DNA of 64,000 nucleotides, from the NCBI RefSeq assembly GCF_009905375.1, contig NC_133650.1, positions 173,575,636-173,639,635 of the forward strand, given 5' to 3'. Positions 9,952 through 21,153 of the stretch are shown in pieces (position 1 is the stretch's first letter; each line of letters starts with the position of its first letter). Position numbers and translations under genes: made by a program. The DNA comes from Apium graveolens (Eukaryota > Streptophyta > Magnoliopsida > Apiales > Apiaceae). A model generated the notes under the pieces. The model was not told where the DNA came from and searched no databases. It was given only the letters and a program-made list of their open reading frames with translations.

Positions 9952-10560
9952 ATATCTACTGAAGTCATCTGTAAATGTTATGAAGTAGTAAAAACCATTC
10001 CTTGTTATCATATGTACTAGACCATATATATCACTATGTTTAAGTCCTAATCATTCGATGGCCCATTCATCTTATCGAGCAAAAGAAACTTTAGTAATTT
10101 TGCCAATGAAATAAGGTTCACATCTTTTGTATGATTCCAAATCAAACTCATCTAATTATCCATCTATATATAACTTAGAAATGCACTTCTTATTAATATG
10201 GCTTAAACGACAATGCTAAAGGTAACGTTTGATTTGAGTCATCTTAAAACATATAAATTATTAACTAGTTGTGCAACATTATAAGCCTTTCCATTGAATT
10301 AAAATAAAACAACTGTTGTTTATTTAAATAAAATGAAAAACCTTTTTTGTAATGACAAGAAATTTCTATATTGTCATCGTTAAAGGCATGCACTTAATAA
10401 CAATTTACCAAGTTGTCAAATTAGCATTACGGGCAAAATTAGGTATCGATTTCCTCCAAGTAGAGTAACTTCCAAATAAGCTCGAGAGTTTAACTTCCAA
10501 TCATCCGGTTATTTTTATAGAAGCGGCAATCATCTTCTTTAGAAACACCACTAATAGGCT
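9000..10560 (-). pseudogene. Integrase of Copia A
   Basis: The C-terminal part (9500-9000, 166 codons) carries the Copia signature F-M-G-Y-P-G-E-T-K-G-Y-S-F-Y-N-P with the following V-F-V-A-R block, then an acidic linker into the RT N-terminus (A-M-N-S-P-D-S-E-R-W-L-K-A-M). To the right in broken frames are the catalytic elements: the first D region F-T-D-D-F-S-R-Y-G-Y near 9960, the second D in L-R-S-D-H-G-E-E-Y near 9815, and the catalytic E in S-E-R-G-N-R-T-L-L-D near 9700. A TA microsatellite interrupts the region just after the first D block. The protein would join element DNA to the genome. Confidence 0.7.
9914..9949. repeat. (AT)18 microsatellite inside the Copia A integrase
   Basis: Thirty-six bases of perfect AT dinucleotide directly following the codons for the F-T-D-D-F-S-R-Y-G-Y block. 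On the coding strand it reads as alternating Tyr and Ile codons, so it probably grew from a short native Tyr-Ile codon run rather than being inserted. Confidence 0.85.
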
Positions 10561-11300
10561 TCAAAAGCCCCCTGGGATTGGACTTTGGTTTGGCACTGTA
10601 TAAGATTAAATCTTCACCTTGCCTTCCCACTTTCTTCTCCATTTGTATTCCCTATGTACACCATCAATATGGATGTAGTTCGTGCCTTTACCATATTTTC
10701 ATCAGTTCTAAATATGCCTCACAACTCAATGGGTGTTTTGTCTATCTCATTCATTTTGTTCATAACAAACTGAGAATTAAAATTGTTCAAAGATTGCTTG
10801 ATCAAATCAATATAAGTCTTTAGACCAATCTTTAAACTCAAAATATCAAGGTATGTATACCAATCATCTTTTGAACATATGGTCCAACCGGATCTCACTC
10901 TCCTTTTATGCAAATTTATAGTGCTTTATTATTGTCAAATCTTTCTTGACAAGCCTCTCCTTCAAACATCATTTGAAGGTGCTCCATCACATCATAAGCA
11001 TCAATATGCTCTTGTTTCTTCTGAAGGTCAGCACACTTATTTGCAAATAGGAGAAATAAAACATCAGTGGTATCATCAATTTACTTCTGGTAAGCATTTT
11101 GTTTAGCACATGTTTCATTCTCAGCTAAAAGAAATAAGGGAGGGGTTTGATTGACATCCTTAAACCTAAGGACGATCCTCAAGTTCCTATGTTAGTCAAA
11201 TAAATTATTTCATGTCAGCTTGTCCTTCTCAAGGACTATTATATAGAGAAGTTATGTGTGTTATTTGTCATTTGATATCTACAATATTAAAGTGCATAAA
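10560..11300 (-). pseudogene. Gag region of Copia A
   Basis: The clearest piece is 10913-10719 (64 codons): a leader with W-Y-T-Y-L-D-I-L, then Q-S-L-N-N-F-N-S-Q-F-V-M-N and I-D-K-T-P-I-E-L, which match the C-terminal capsid helices of plant Copia Gag (UBN2-like). Sequence on both sides reads as further broken gag frames. No intact zinc knuckle was found. From about 11300 to 11678 lies AT-rich leader-like sequence with no frame. Gag would package element RNA into particles. Confidence 0.55.
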
Positions 11301-11678
11301 ATGCATTAGTCTTTAGATAATCATTAAATTATGTTCAAGTGATTATTCATATATATATATATATTCATAATATATATATCCCACTATTTTTATCAAACCA
11401 GTAGCCCTAACTATTAATTCGAAAAGAATATCTTCTATATCCTTTCTAGTGAGTCAAAATCCATATTTCACCACATCTTAGTTCAGCTTTGGCTTTACAC
11501 CTAAAACATGATTATTTAGGTAGATAATATTTGTCAATTATAATAACTATGTAATTCTTGCATAGTTTGGTGGAACAACATTTGTTCAAATTTATCTAAT
11601 AAAGCTCTCCAAACTCCATGCCTCTAAGTTCACAATCTTATTGTGGTAACTTAGTTAATTCAAACCCAATAGTCAAAA
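11301..11678 (-). other. Non-coding 5' flank of Copia A up to the G1 insertion
   Basis: AT-rich sequence with a short TATATA run (11349-11364) and no coding frame. It joins gag of Copia A to the G1 insertion point. By position it is gag start or 5' untranslated leader of Copia A, continuing at 36638 on the far side of G1. Confidence 0.4.
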
Positions 11679-14600
11679 TGTAATGATTCAGATTTTCGTA
11701 AATTATATTATGTGAATAAACTATAAATCATGTGGATTATGTGTAAATTATGAGAATTAGTGAAGGAATTTGAAGAAATATATTATTAAAGTTTGACGAG
11801 TCAGTATAAGACTTAAGTAATGAAATATGGTTAATAACTGAGTTAAAGTATCAGCCGGGCCGTCAGATGGGACGTGACCCGTAAAAGTTGATTAAAATGA
11901 AAAGTGGAATTGATATTATGGATAGGAAAAAGGATTTGTATGAAGTATTTGGGAATTTGAGATAAAAAGAGTTTTATGTGTTTACATAATTAATTAATTA
12001 AGAGTATGTAGAGTTGAATTATTATTTGAATTATTAATTTATTGGTAATTACGAAAAGTACTTATAAATAAAGTTTAAATGAGAGAAATTTCAGATATGA
12101 GATTTGTTTGAATGAGATACATTAATATATGTTATTTGACCCTTACATATGCAAAATTGTGATTGGAGAATTTTTAAATATTTTTAAATAATTTATCTTA
12201 CAGGAAATGATGATTATTTGATCTTTAAATAATTTTATAAAATAATCAGAGTATGTACAAGTTATGAAACTTGATTTGTTATCTCTAAAGTAGTCCTAGA
12301 GATTTTTTAAAAATAAAGATTATATTTATTTTAAGGTTTTGGAATTTTAAAATGATTTCATAAAACTTATTTCTATTTTATGATTTATCTTGCAAAACTC
12401 GCAGAAAATAAGTTGTGCGCTAAAAAATTATTCTAAAAATATGGGGAGATAGATAATTTTCTTATTTACATTTTAATCATCAAATTTAATTTTTGGTGAG
12501 TTGTTAAATTCCATTTTTATAATTTACAAAGTCATTTTTCAGCATTTTCAGAATAAGAAAAATGGACAAAAGGGTAAATTACCCTTTTACCCCTAGTTGA
12601 TCAGACTTATACTCGCTCCTCTTCTCTTTCCTCCTCCCTCTCTCTCTCCCTCCTCTCTCTCTCTCACTCTCACTCTCCCTCTCCCTCTCTCTCTTTCATC
12701 TCTCACTCTCGGTAATCTCTTCTCCCTATCTCCCTTGTTTCTTACTTGTTTTTGAATTCGATACCACCCCCATGCTCGGTTTCTTCCCCTCTATAGCTTT
12801 ATGTAATTATATGTGCGGGAGATTTTGGAAAATCCAGATTAGGGTTTAGTTCAATTTCTGTTGAAATTCGATTGAGTTATGTGAATTTGATGAGGATTCT
12901 TGTAATTAAACATGTGTTGGATGTTAACAATAATTATTGGTGGAGTTTAGTTGAAAACCCTGAAGGGGGCACCAACGGAACTTTGCCGCTGTCGGTGGTG
13001 AACTACCGGTGAGCCGACGGGGATAATGATAATTCCTTAAGTCCGATTCTACCTAATTTAGTCCATGCGTATTTGTTAATTCAAAATTTTTAATTTTTAA
13101 TTTGTTTAATTATTTCAATTTTTACTAATAATCTATATAAAATTGTTTCATAATTTCGTATTATATGATTGTGAATCTCGAAAAGCTTGGTTCAAAAATT
13201 TTATTATTTTGATTCGAATTTTTTTAGTTAAATTTGACATATTTGTTTATATGAATAGTTGTCGATATCAAATAAGAATAAGAGTGATGCATGTTAGAAT
13301 TCTAACTTTTTGGATTTTGATTACTTGAAATGATACGAATTGTGTGATTATCTATTAAGTCGGTGTGAATTTGAACTTGGGGTTTATAGTTCTACGTATG
13401 ATTGTTTCGAAAACTAGATTGGATTGTGAAATTGCTTGGTGATGTCAAAATTCGGGTAATATGCATATATGAATACGTCATGTCAAATTTTTGGTAGAAA
13501 TGTAATCGTCTAATAATTAAAAGACGTAAAGATTTATAAATAGTAATAGTGAGGCTGGTATGGTAAGCATACAAATATGAGTATGTTATTGATTGAGATT
13601 ACGTGTTATGTGTAATTGAGGTATACCTACAAGACTACTTGATAGGTAGTGAAGTGAAATCAATGAACATTAAGTATAATTACATTATTGGTATGATTAT
13701 ATATAAACATGACAATGTGATTACGTGTATATGTGTGTCAAGATAATATAAATACATGTGTATACTTATACGTATGTTATTTGGTACGAAAGGGTAGAAG
13801 GGTTAGACGTCAGGGGACGTCATTTAATTATAAGGGTTTTAATCATAAGAGTCCTTAATTTGGATTGGTTTGTTGATTGTAGATTCGGGAAGCGAGAAAG
13901 CGCAAACTAGGAAAAGAAAGGAAATTCTAAATGAGTGAACCGATTCAGGTTAAGAGGGAAAGCTTTTGAGGCAAGTAACTCTTCCTTCTTATAATGATAA
14001 TGGTTGTGATTTTGAAACGAAAATATAGATTAAATGATAGTATGATTTTGTTAATGTTATACATTTACCATTCTTACCTTGATTCACTTCTAGATTCTTC
14101 TCAACCTTAATTGTAACCTAAACATTGCACCCTTGATAACCTTTAAGTTCTGTTGATACTTTTACCCTATTGACATTAGGTTCATTGATAACTTGTGCCT
14201 TAACAATACATATGTTGATTGAATACCTTTGCCTTATTGAAAACCGTGTTCAAGCGATAGCTTTACATTAATACTACCTCACTCTTTGGTAACCAATGAT
14301 TGTACATTTGAGCTTGTCTACCTTTCATACTAGTAATACTTATGTTCATTTTTGTTCGTACCCTAATAAGTGAATTCCCATGTGATTCTTGTTACACTCT
14401 TATACCTTGAAATGAAAATAAGAATATTTATGATTTCAAAGGTCGGTAATGTTTTAAAATGAATTTAGTTTTGAAAAGTGAAATGATTTTTCCAATATAA
14501 AGGTAGTCACTGAGTACCTAAAGATTGGAGGCGTAAGTGGCCATGTAACACTGGTCCAACCAAGTGTATAGAACCAGAGATGGACATGTGTGTTATTGAA

Positions 14601-15420
14601 TACGAAGATGGACCTTAATATTTTTAAAGGCCAAACGGTGTCTTAGGTACCTTTAATGACCAGATGGAAGTCAATATGGGCTGATTACCCATATTATTTA
14701 TTTATGAAAGTTAATATACACTCCAATCGAAAAGAATTGGTATTTATTTCCAAAAGTGATATTTGTGCAATAGAACTTTTTATTTTTAAAAGCAGAATGG
14801 ATTCTAAAAGTTTTGAATGAAAAGAAGTGGAATGTTTTGAAAAGAAAGATTTGTCGAAAAGAATTAAATTATAGAATCCTGAGTATTACCCTCCTCGGAA
14901 CCCTCAATTTAAACCCTAAACTACACTAAGATTGAGTTGAAATGTTTATTTAGACTCTTATTTCCAAGTTTAAATGTTATTGTTAATTCTATTTACTTGC
15001 TGAGCTTTGTGGCTCATTTATTCTATTTTGATCTAATCCTTGGCAGTTAAGCGAGAAGATGGTGATTCTTAGATGCACAACGCGTAAGAGTGTTTTTAGT
15101 GGACCGTTGCAGACTGTTAGGTTTGTTGTTCCAACGCAGGTAGATGGCCAGTAGGATGATCACTTTGACTTTTGGTTATGTATAAATTGGTTCCATATAC
15201 TTTTGGGTTATCTGGAAATTCCAACTTGGAATTGTAAATTGTAATAATGATAAAGTTGGTTATGTAATTTTAAATTTCTGGTTATTAGTTGTAGTCTTGT
15301 TTCATACCTTATCTTGTATAGATCCTATTATGAGTCTCGGGTTAATTATTATATTAATTATGTTGTTTTATAATTGTCTTGTGAGCCCTAAATCAGTATC
15401 CCGAGTTTGAGGGCATCACA
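11679..15420 (+). repeat. 5' LTR of chromovirus G1
   Basis: About 3.74 kb from TGTAATGATT to GGCATCACA, followed after three bases by the primer binding site. It aligns along its length with 21154-23975 plus 36420-36637. About 660 bp (12403-13061) and about 70 bp (near 12085-12155) are present here but absent from the 3' LTR. It includes a C/T-rich tract that may be part of the promoter leader. Confidence 0.85.
12611..12735 (+). repeat. Pyrimidine (CT) rich microsatellite in the G1 LTR
   Basis: About 125 bp consisting almost only of C and T in CTCTCT and CTCCCT runs, ending near CTCTTCTCCCTATCTCCC. Pyrimidine patches are common just downstream of plant transcription start sites, so this may mark the R/U5 leader. 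It lies inside the 660-bp segment missing from the 3' LTR. Confidence 0.7.
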
Positions 15421-15423
15421 AGT

Positions 15424-15435
15424 TGGTATCGGAGC
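15424..15435 (+). other. Primer binding site of G1
   Basis: TGGTATCGGAGC differs from the initiator-methionine tRNA complement by one base (A to G). It is three bases past the LTR end and identifies 11679-15420 as the 5' LTR. Confidence 0.8.
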
Positions 15436-15576
15436 TATAGGATTTGGTCCCTAAACAAGTTAGGAAAGTCAGTTAAAAAAGTAAGTAAATAAGAGGGTTC
15501 AACTCATATAGAGTTGAGTTAAGATTATCGGCGATAGTATTGAGGGATTAATTACTATTAGAATTAGAATAAAATT

Positions 15577-16005
15577 ATGTTAACCTTAACTTGTTTTTTG
15601 ATTTTATGTTTTATGGTTGTATCTTATCTCAGGACCCTGAGAGCAGCTCCAATGATAGTGACATTAAGATGGCCCCTCCTGGCTTCCCTGTTAATGCCTG
15701 AGGAACCCATTTACATTAGTTCTAATGCAAAGAAGGATCCTTCCAAGGACACTGACACAGATACCCCTATGCATGTTTCCCCTGTGGTATCTCACTCTAA
15801 GCATGTCCCTGTCAGTGCTGGTTTTCCCACTCCTACTACTGAGCTTCCAGTGCCTGTTCGAGCTGGTTCCGATGTTGAGATGGATGATCCTGAGCCCGAG
15901 TGGCATGTTAAGATTGGTATGATGGAGCATGTGGCCCGTAGATGTTTGGATGATGGTCTGTCTACTAGTGATGCGGAGGCTGAGGCACGTAGATTCATAA
16001 TCTGA
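15577..16005 (+). CDS. Leader ORF between LTR and gag in G1, function unknown
   Basis: A 142-codon frame upstream of, and separate from, the recognisable gag. The first 40 residues are hydrophobic and may be read-through of untranslated leader. From about residue 45 it becomes S/T/P-rich and acidic (for example D-V-E-M-D-D-P-E-P-E-W), ending in an A-E-A-E-A-R-R-F helix. The composition looks like real coding sequence. I recognise no domain. It may be the displaced N-terminal extension of gag or an extra small ORF. The stop at 16005 is followed by about 690 bp without a convincing frame. Confidence 0.4.
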   Translation: MLTLTCFLILCFMVVSYLRTLRAAPMIVTLRWPLLASLLMPEEPIYISSNAKKDPSKDTDTDTPMHVSPVVSHSKHVPVSAGFPTPTTELPVPVRAGSDVEMDDPEPEWHVKIGMMEHVARRCLDDGLSTSDAEAEARRFII

Positions 16006-16690
16006 TCAGGTGGATGTTATCTATTTTGAAAGAGCTCTTGGATCAGGATAATTAAATTCGGGTTGCTATTTGGTTGTTGACGGGACAGTTTGTGGAGCCC
16101 GTAGTATGTTGTTATTTTCAGCGCTAGAAAGCTTAGGATGACTTGGTTAGATGTCGGGTTTTCCATTGTGTTTTTAGTTATTTTTTGTATGATCTTGGAT
16201 TGTAGTAGAGCTAGCGGATAGTTAGAACCTGGGGGATAAATAGGGGTTATTTTCCAGTTTTTCCTCTGTTTAGCCCTCTCCCTGCTATTGTATTTTATTT
16301 TCAGAATCTGTTTTACCTTTAACTCTTTAATTTACTTATCTACGTAATTTTATGTATTCTTGTTGTTCTTTAAATGAATCCCAATTGTTTATATAGTTTG
16401 TTTACTTATAAATTATGTATAATACCTTTGCAAGAACATACCCTGATATTTTATCATGTTAGAACCCCATTCGATGAGCGGATTATGTAGTAATAGGAAT
16501 GCATGTACAAAAGGTTAAAAGTTAAAAAGAGGATTTAATAAAGTTTAGATTATAAGAGTTGATATTTGATTTGAATGCCATGCTATTCCATTACTAAATA
16601 ATTTTTCATCAGATTCGTGAAATAGCTACCCCACCGATCAACCCCGCAGAAGAAACTCTAAATTAGAATCAAGAACAGAATCAGGAAAAC
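16006..16690 (+). other. Non-coding spacer between leader ORF and gag in G1
   Basis: AT-rich sequence with many stops in all plus-strand frames. I see no gene, repeat or RNA structure in it. It may be decayed gag N-terminus or untranslated leader. Confidence 0.4.
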
Positions 16691-16696
16691 CTTACC

Positions 16697-17340
16697 ATGG
16701 CTAAAAATTTTCAACTTCTCTAACAACAAACTGTTGCGTTGACTCAGCAGGAACCTCAACCCTCAAAAGCTAGTAGTTTCAAAACTTTTCAGTTTGTTCA
16801 TCCCCCAAAATTTCTAGGAACAGTGAATCCAATAAAGGCTAAATCATGGTTGAAAGAGATAGAAAAAGCTTTTATTCTAGCTGAGGTGAAAGAAAGTAAG
16901 AAGGTTGAGTATTCAAGTTACTATTTAAAGGATGAAGCGATATTTTGGTGGGAATCCACTAAGACTTTGCAAGAAGAAGAAGGTTTTCGTGGCAGAAGTT
17001 TATTGAACTGTTTCTAGAGAAATATGTACCGAGTTATGTGCAAGATCAACTGGAATTTAGATGTCTGGAATTAAGACATGATAATATGCCAGTAGTGGAA
17101 TATAGAGTTAAGTTTTTGGAGTTGGAAAGATTCGTGCCACAATATATTGAATATGAGGTGAAGAAATCCAAGAGATTTCAACAAGGGCTAAAGTCATCAA
17201 TTCGTAGTATGGTTGTAGTTTTTGAGTTGAAAACGTATGCCGCAGTTGTTCAAAAGGCATTAATAGTAGAAGGAGAGAGCGAGGCCACTAGGAAGGATAG
17301 AGAAGGGAAGAAAATAAAAAATAGAAGAATCGGATAAGGT
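16697..17340 (+). pseudogene. Gag capsid region of G1
   Basis: Opens at an ATG (16697) with an early stop at 16723, then runs 16739-17017 and 17038-17337 with a frameshift between. Retrotransposon-gag landmarks are visible: F-Q-F-V-H-P-P-K-F-L-G, A-K-S-W-L-K-E-I-E-K-A-F, Y-Y-L-K-D-E-A-I-F-W-W-E, L-E-F-R-C-L-E-L-R, V-V-E-Y-R-V-K-F-L-E-L-E-R-F-V-P, and R-F-Q-Q-G-L-K-S-S-I-R. This is the chromovirus Gag capsid order. The protein would assemble virus-like particles. Stop and frameshift make it non-functional. Confidence 0.8.
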
Positions 17341-17388
17341 CAGGAACAAGGAAGTTCCCAGTTTCGAGGCAAGTTTGGGAAAGGTAAT

Positions 17389-17670
17389 TTGGGTCAGAAA
17401 TTCAGATATGGAAATAGTAATCAAGGGAAGCATTTTGTGAAGCCGAATCAGCCAGTCAGGGACAACAGACTTCAGATTCAAGATTGTAAGATCTGTGGAA
17501 AGAAGTACCCTGGAAAAGGTAACAAACTTAATATTACATATTTTAGGTGTAATCAGAAGGGTCACTATTCAACTGAGTGTCCAAGTGCGTCAGGAAGGCT
17601 GTGAATGACATGTTTTAAGTGCGGAAAATCTGGACACATAGCCAAGAATTGTAAGGAATTAGTGTAGAAG
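17389..17670 (+). pseudogene. Gag nucleocapsid with zinc knuckles (G1)
   Basis: After a G/N/K/Q-rich basic stretch there is a C-K-I-C-G-K block, a knuckle-like C-N-Q-K-G-H-Y-S-T-E-C whose first Cys is Phe, and after an in-frame stop at about 17602 a complete CFKCGKSGHIAKNC knuckle (CX2CX4HX4C). It would bind element RNA for packaging. A further stop follows at about 17666. Confidence 0.8.
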
Positions 17671-17739
17671 GCTAATGGTTGAAGGATTGCAGGACCACCC
17701 CCACCAACTCCTCAGATTCAACCAAAGGCCAGAACCTTT

Positions 17740-17880
17740 AACATGACAATGAAAGATGCTATTCAGGACTTGGATGTGGTGGAAGGTACGCTTTCAGTGA
17801 ATTCTTTAGAAGCAAAAGTGTTAATAGATACTGGAGCTACTAGATCTTTTATATCTAAACATTTTGTGAATAATTAAAAT
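17740..17880 (+). pseudogene. Aspartic protease of G1
   Basis: The frame reads L-S-V-N-S-L-E-A-K-V-L-I-D-T-G-A-T-R-S-F-I-S, with the catalytic D-T-G triad intact at about 17827-17835, then stops at 17878. The C-terminal part (I-I-L-G-T-D-W-L at about 18035-18055) is seen in another frame. It would process the polyprotein. Confidence 0.75.
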
Positions 17881-18049
17881 GTGATATATGTCCTTTAGGA
17901 AAAAATATGGTTATTGAAGTAGCGAATCAGGATCAAATTATAATCAATAACAATGTCCTATTTGCGATATCGAAATAGGAAATAATCATTTTTTAGCTGA
18001 CCTGATATCTTTCAAGTTAGGAGAATTCGATATTATCTTAGGAACGGAT

Positions 18050-19145
18050 TGGTTAGCGGAACATGATGAGCAAAATGAGTGTAAAGGGAATAAAGTAAGA
18101 TTAAGAACCAAAGATGGTAAGGAAGTCGTATTTCAAGGAAGAAAACAAGATAAGAAGTTTTTATCTATAATTCAAGCTAAGAAATTATTAAGACAAGGAT
18201 GTGAGACTTATCTAGCTCATGTAGTGGATAATGGTAAGAAATCGCCTAAAATTGAAGAAATTCTTGTTATTAATGAATTTTCTGATGTTTTTCCTGATGA
18301 ATTACCTGGACTACCTCCAGTTTGAGAGGTTGAAGTCACTATTGATTTGGCTCCAGGAACGGAACCAGTTTCAAAAGCTCCATATCGCATGGCACCTGTT
18401 GAGAGGAAGGAGTTACCAACATAATTGGAGAAATTACTCGATGAAGGAGTTATTCGACCTAGTTTATATCCATGGGGCACGCCGGTTCTATTTGTAAAGA
18501 AGAAAGATAGGAGTAGGAGATTATGCATTAATTATCATGAACTCAACAAGCTGACTATTAAGAATAACTATCCTCTACCATAAATTGATGACTTGTTTCA
18601 TCAATTGAAAGGTGCGTCGTGTTTCTCGAGATCGAATTAAGATCTGGTTATCACCAGCTAAAGATTAGGGCCGAAGATATGGGCATTATGAATTTTTAGT
18701 GATGGTGTTTGGATTGAAGAATGCGCCTGTAGCTTTTATGCATTTGATGAATGGAGATTTTAGGAAGTATTTGGATAAAATTATGATCGTGTTTAATGGT
18801 GATAATTTGGTTTACTCCAAATCAGAAGTGGAGCATGCTGAACATCTAAGGATATCGTTAGAGATACTACGAAAGGAAAAGTTATATGCGAAGTTTTCAA
18901 AGTGCGAATTTTGGTTAAAGGATGTTCAGTTTTTTGGGCTTGTAGTTAGTAGTGAAGGCATTAAAGTGGACCCCGTAAAAATTGAAGCGGTGATGAATTG
19001 GGAAAGGCCAAAAACTCCAACTGAAGTAAGAATTTTTCCGGGATTGACTGGTTACTATCGACGATTTGTACAAGATGTTTCTAAGATAGCTGTTCCATTG
19101 ACCAAGTTGACAAGAAAGAATGAGAAATTCGTATGGACAGAATAG
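18050..19145 (+). pseudogene. Reverse transcriptase of G1
   Basis: A broken frame from the end of protease carries [35 protein letters not shown] and [15 protein letters not shown] with three in-frame stops. After a small deletion near 18660-18690, the frame 18699-19145 (148 codons) reads [14 protein letters not shown], the catalytic loop [11 protein letters not shown] (family F-I-D-D, so the first Asp is Gly here), [12 protein letters not shown] and L-T-G-Y-Y-R-R-F-V. Catalytically dead as written. Confidence 0.85.
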
Positions 19146-19735
19146 TGTGAGGAAAGGTTTCAGGAATTAAAGAAGAGGTTAATTTCTGCACCAGTGTTGG
19201 TTTTACCCGACGAAAATGGTGAATTTGTGATCTATAGTGATGCTTCTATAAAGGATTAGGATGTGTGTTGATGCAACATGGAAAGGTAATTGTTTATGCT
19301 TCTCGTTAGTTGAAACCCCATAAGAAAAAATATCTGACGCATGATTTTGAACTGGAAGCGATTGTGTTTGCACTCAAGATTTGGAGATATTATCTCTACG
19401 GAGAAACGTGTGAAATCTATACGGATCATAAGAGCCTAAAGTATATCTTTAGTCAAAAATAATTGAATATGAGGCAAAGGATATGATTGGAACTAATCAA
19501 GCATTACGACTGTACTATAAATTATCACCATGGAAAACTGAATGTTGTGGCAGATGCTTTAGGTCGCAAAGAAAGATTGAACCTTTTGGCCATGTCTACA
19601 GAACTAGTAAAAGAATTCGAGAGAATGGAAATCGAGGTACGAGTACATGATTCAACAGATAGTTTGATGTACGCAATGACATTTCATTCAGGAATACAAG
19701 AAAAGATTCATCGATGTCAGGAATAATAAATGAAG
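19146..19735 (+). pseudogene. RNase H of G1
   Basis: Follows RT after a stop at 19143. It contains F-V-I-Y-S-D-A-S (first catalytic Asp), then after a one-base shift [48 protein letters not shown], and in the frame 19487-19726 N-V-V-A-D-A-L-G-R-K-E-R. The D-E-D-D residues can be located, but stops and a frameshift break the chain. The end leads into the integrase linker. Confidence 0.8.
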
Positions 19736-19739
19736 CTTG

Positions 19740-20680
19740 AAAGGGATAAATTTAACAGGTGAAGAAAGCAAAGTTTAAAAAGATGATAAAGGCTTATATA
19801 GATTTTGTTCACTTATTTGGATTCTGAACGTTGTAGAGATGAAACATAAAATTTTACACGAAGCGCACAATTCAAGATTTTGAATCCATCAAGGGAGTAT
19901 GAAAATGTACCAAGATTTAAAGAAAAAGTTCTTGTGGCCAAATTTGAAGAAAGAAATTGGGTAGTGGATAAGTAAGTGTTATACTTGTCAGCGAGTGAAA
20001 GCGGAACATCAACGACTCAGTAGGTTACTTCAATCACTGGATATTCCCGAATGAAAATGGGAGCACATTGCAATGAATTTTGTGGTTGGACTACCAAAGA
20101 CAAAGATGGGACGATGCAATTTGGGCAATTATTGATCAACTGACTAAGTCTACACATTTTTTGCCAACTAAGGAAAGATTCACATTGTAAAATCTGGTTA
20201 AGTTATATTTGAATGAAATTGTGGTGCTACATGAAATACCAGTTTCTATTGTGTCAGATAGAGATCCTATATTTAATTCAAGATTTTAGCGACAATTTCA
20301 TGATCATTGGGGCACTAAATTGAACATGAATACTGCTTATCATCCACAGACTGACGGGCAAAGAGAAAGAACTATTCAAACAATTGAAGAGATGTTAAGA
20401 GTTTATGCATTGAATTTTAAAGGAAACTGGGATGAATACTTACCATCGATAGAATTCTAATACAACAACAATTATCATGCAAGTATTGGCATGCCATCAT
20501 TTGAAGCGTTGTATGGAAGAAAATGCAGATCTCCTATATATTGGGACAAAGTTGGTGAACGTAAACTGTTGGGACCAGATTTGGTATACCAAACAAAGGA
20601 AAATGTAGAATTAATTCGGAAAAGATTAACAGCGGCCCAGAATTGACAGGAAAAGTACGCAAACCAGAATTGTAAGGATA
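19740..20680 (+). pseudogene. Integrase zinc finger and core of G1
   Basis: Frames broken by stops show the HHCC finger tail (C-Y-T-C-Q-R-V-K-A-E-H-Q), I-A-M-N-F-V-V-G-L-P (the first catalytic Asp position reads Asn), V-S-D-R-D-P-I-F-N-S-R-F with the second Asp, and T-A-Y-H-P-Q-T-D-G-Q-R-E-R-T-I-Q-T with the catalytic Glu shortly after the T-D-G-Q block. The sequence then runs through E-A-L-Y-G-R-K-C-R-S-P. This is Gypsy integrase of chromovirus type. It would insert cDNA into chromatin. Confidence 0.8.
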
Positions 20681-21111
20681 TGGAATTTGAACATGGAGAA
20701 AAAGTACTATTAAAAGTAATACCATGGAAGGGTGTATCCAGATTCAGAAATAAAGGGAAATTAAATCCTAGATATATTGGACCGTTCGAGATACTCAAAC
20801 GAATTAGAAAAGTGGCATATGAATTGGTGTTACCACCACAAATGCAGCACCTCTATAATGTTTTTCATGTCTCTATGCTTAAGAAATACAATTCTGATAC
20901 GTATCATGTGATAGAAATTGAATCGGTAGAGATTCAAGAAGATCTGTCTTATGTCGAACAGCTAGTTCTGATATTAGATCGGAAAGTGAAGACGCTTAGA
21001 AAAAAAATAATGCTACTGGTTAGAGTGTTCTGGAGAAATCCTAAAGTTGAAAAATCTACTTGGGAACTTAAAAGTGAAATACTTGAAAAGTATCCCCATC
21101 TATTTACTTAG
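20680..21111 (+). pseudogene. Integrase C-terminal domain and chromodomain of G1
   Basis: An open frame of 143 codons, the longest undamaged piece of G1 after RT. It starts in the GPF/Y module (L-N-P-R-Y-I-G-P-F-E-I-L, then V-A-Y-E-L-V-L-P-P, N-V-F-H-V-S-M-L-K-K-Y) and ends with a chromodomain-like stretch D-R-K-V-K-T-L-R-K-K...V-F-W-R-N-P...S-T-W-E-L. The second chromodomain cage aromatics (F-W, W) are visible. In chromoviruses this tail directs insertion to heterochromatin. The ATG is internal, not a true start, and the stop at 21111 is the natural end of pol, 42 bp before the 3' LTR. Confidence 0.8.
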
Positions 21112-21141
21112 GTGAGATTCTAGGAACAGAATTCTTTATAA

Positions 21142-21153
21142 AGGTGGGTAGAA
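21142..21153 (+). other. Polypurine tract of G1
   Basis: AGGTGGGTAGAA directly precedes the TG of the 3' LTR. It is purine-rich with one T interruption and is the expected plus-strand primer. Confidence 0.65.

Larger units (their letters stand above)
6160..11678 (-). mobile_element. Copia element A, 3' portion (interrupted by G1)
   Basis: From right to left this region holds gag, integrase, RT, RNase H, polypurine tract and 3' LTR, the normal Copia order on the minus strand. It is cut at 11678 by chromovirus G1. The bases on either side of G1, CAAAA (11674-11678) and TAAAA (36638-36642), form a near-perfect 5-bp duplication, so the missing 5' part probably continues from 36638. Lineage looks like the Angela/TAR/Tork group by its integrase C-terminus and GTGCCCTAG LTR start, with low certainty. 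Confidence 0.7.

Noticed and set aside
15577..16005. Captured host gene inside G1
   Set aside because: No recognisable host domain, and the frame is short. It is better treated as an element leader ORF of unknown role.
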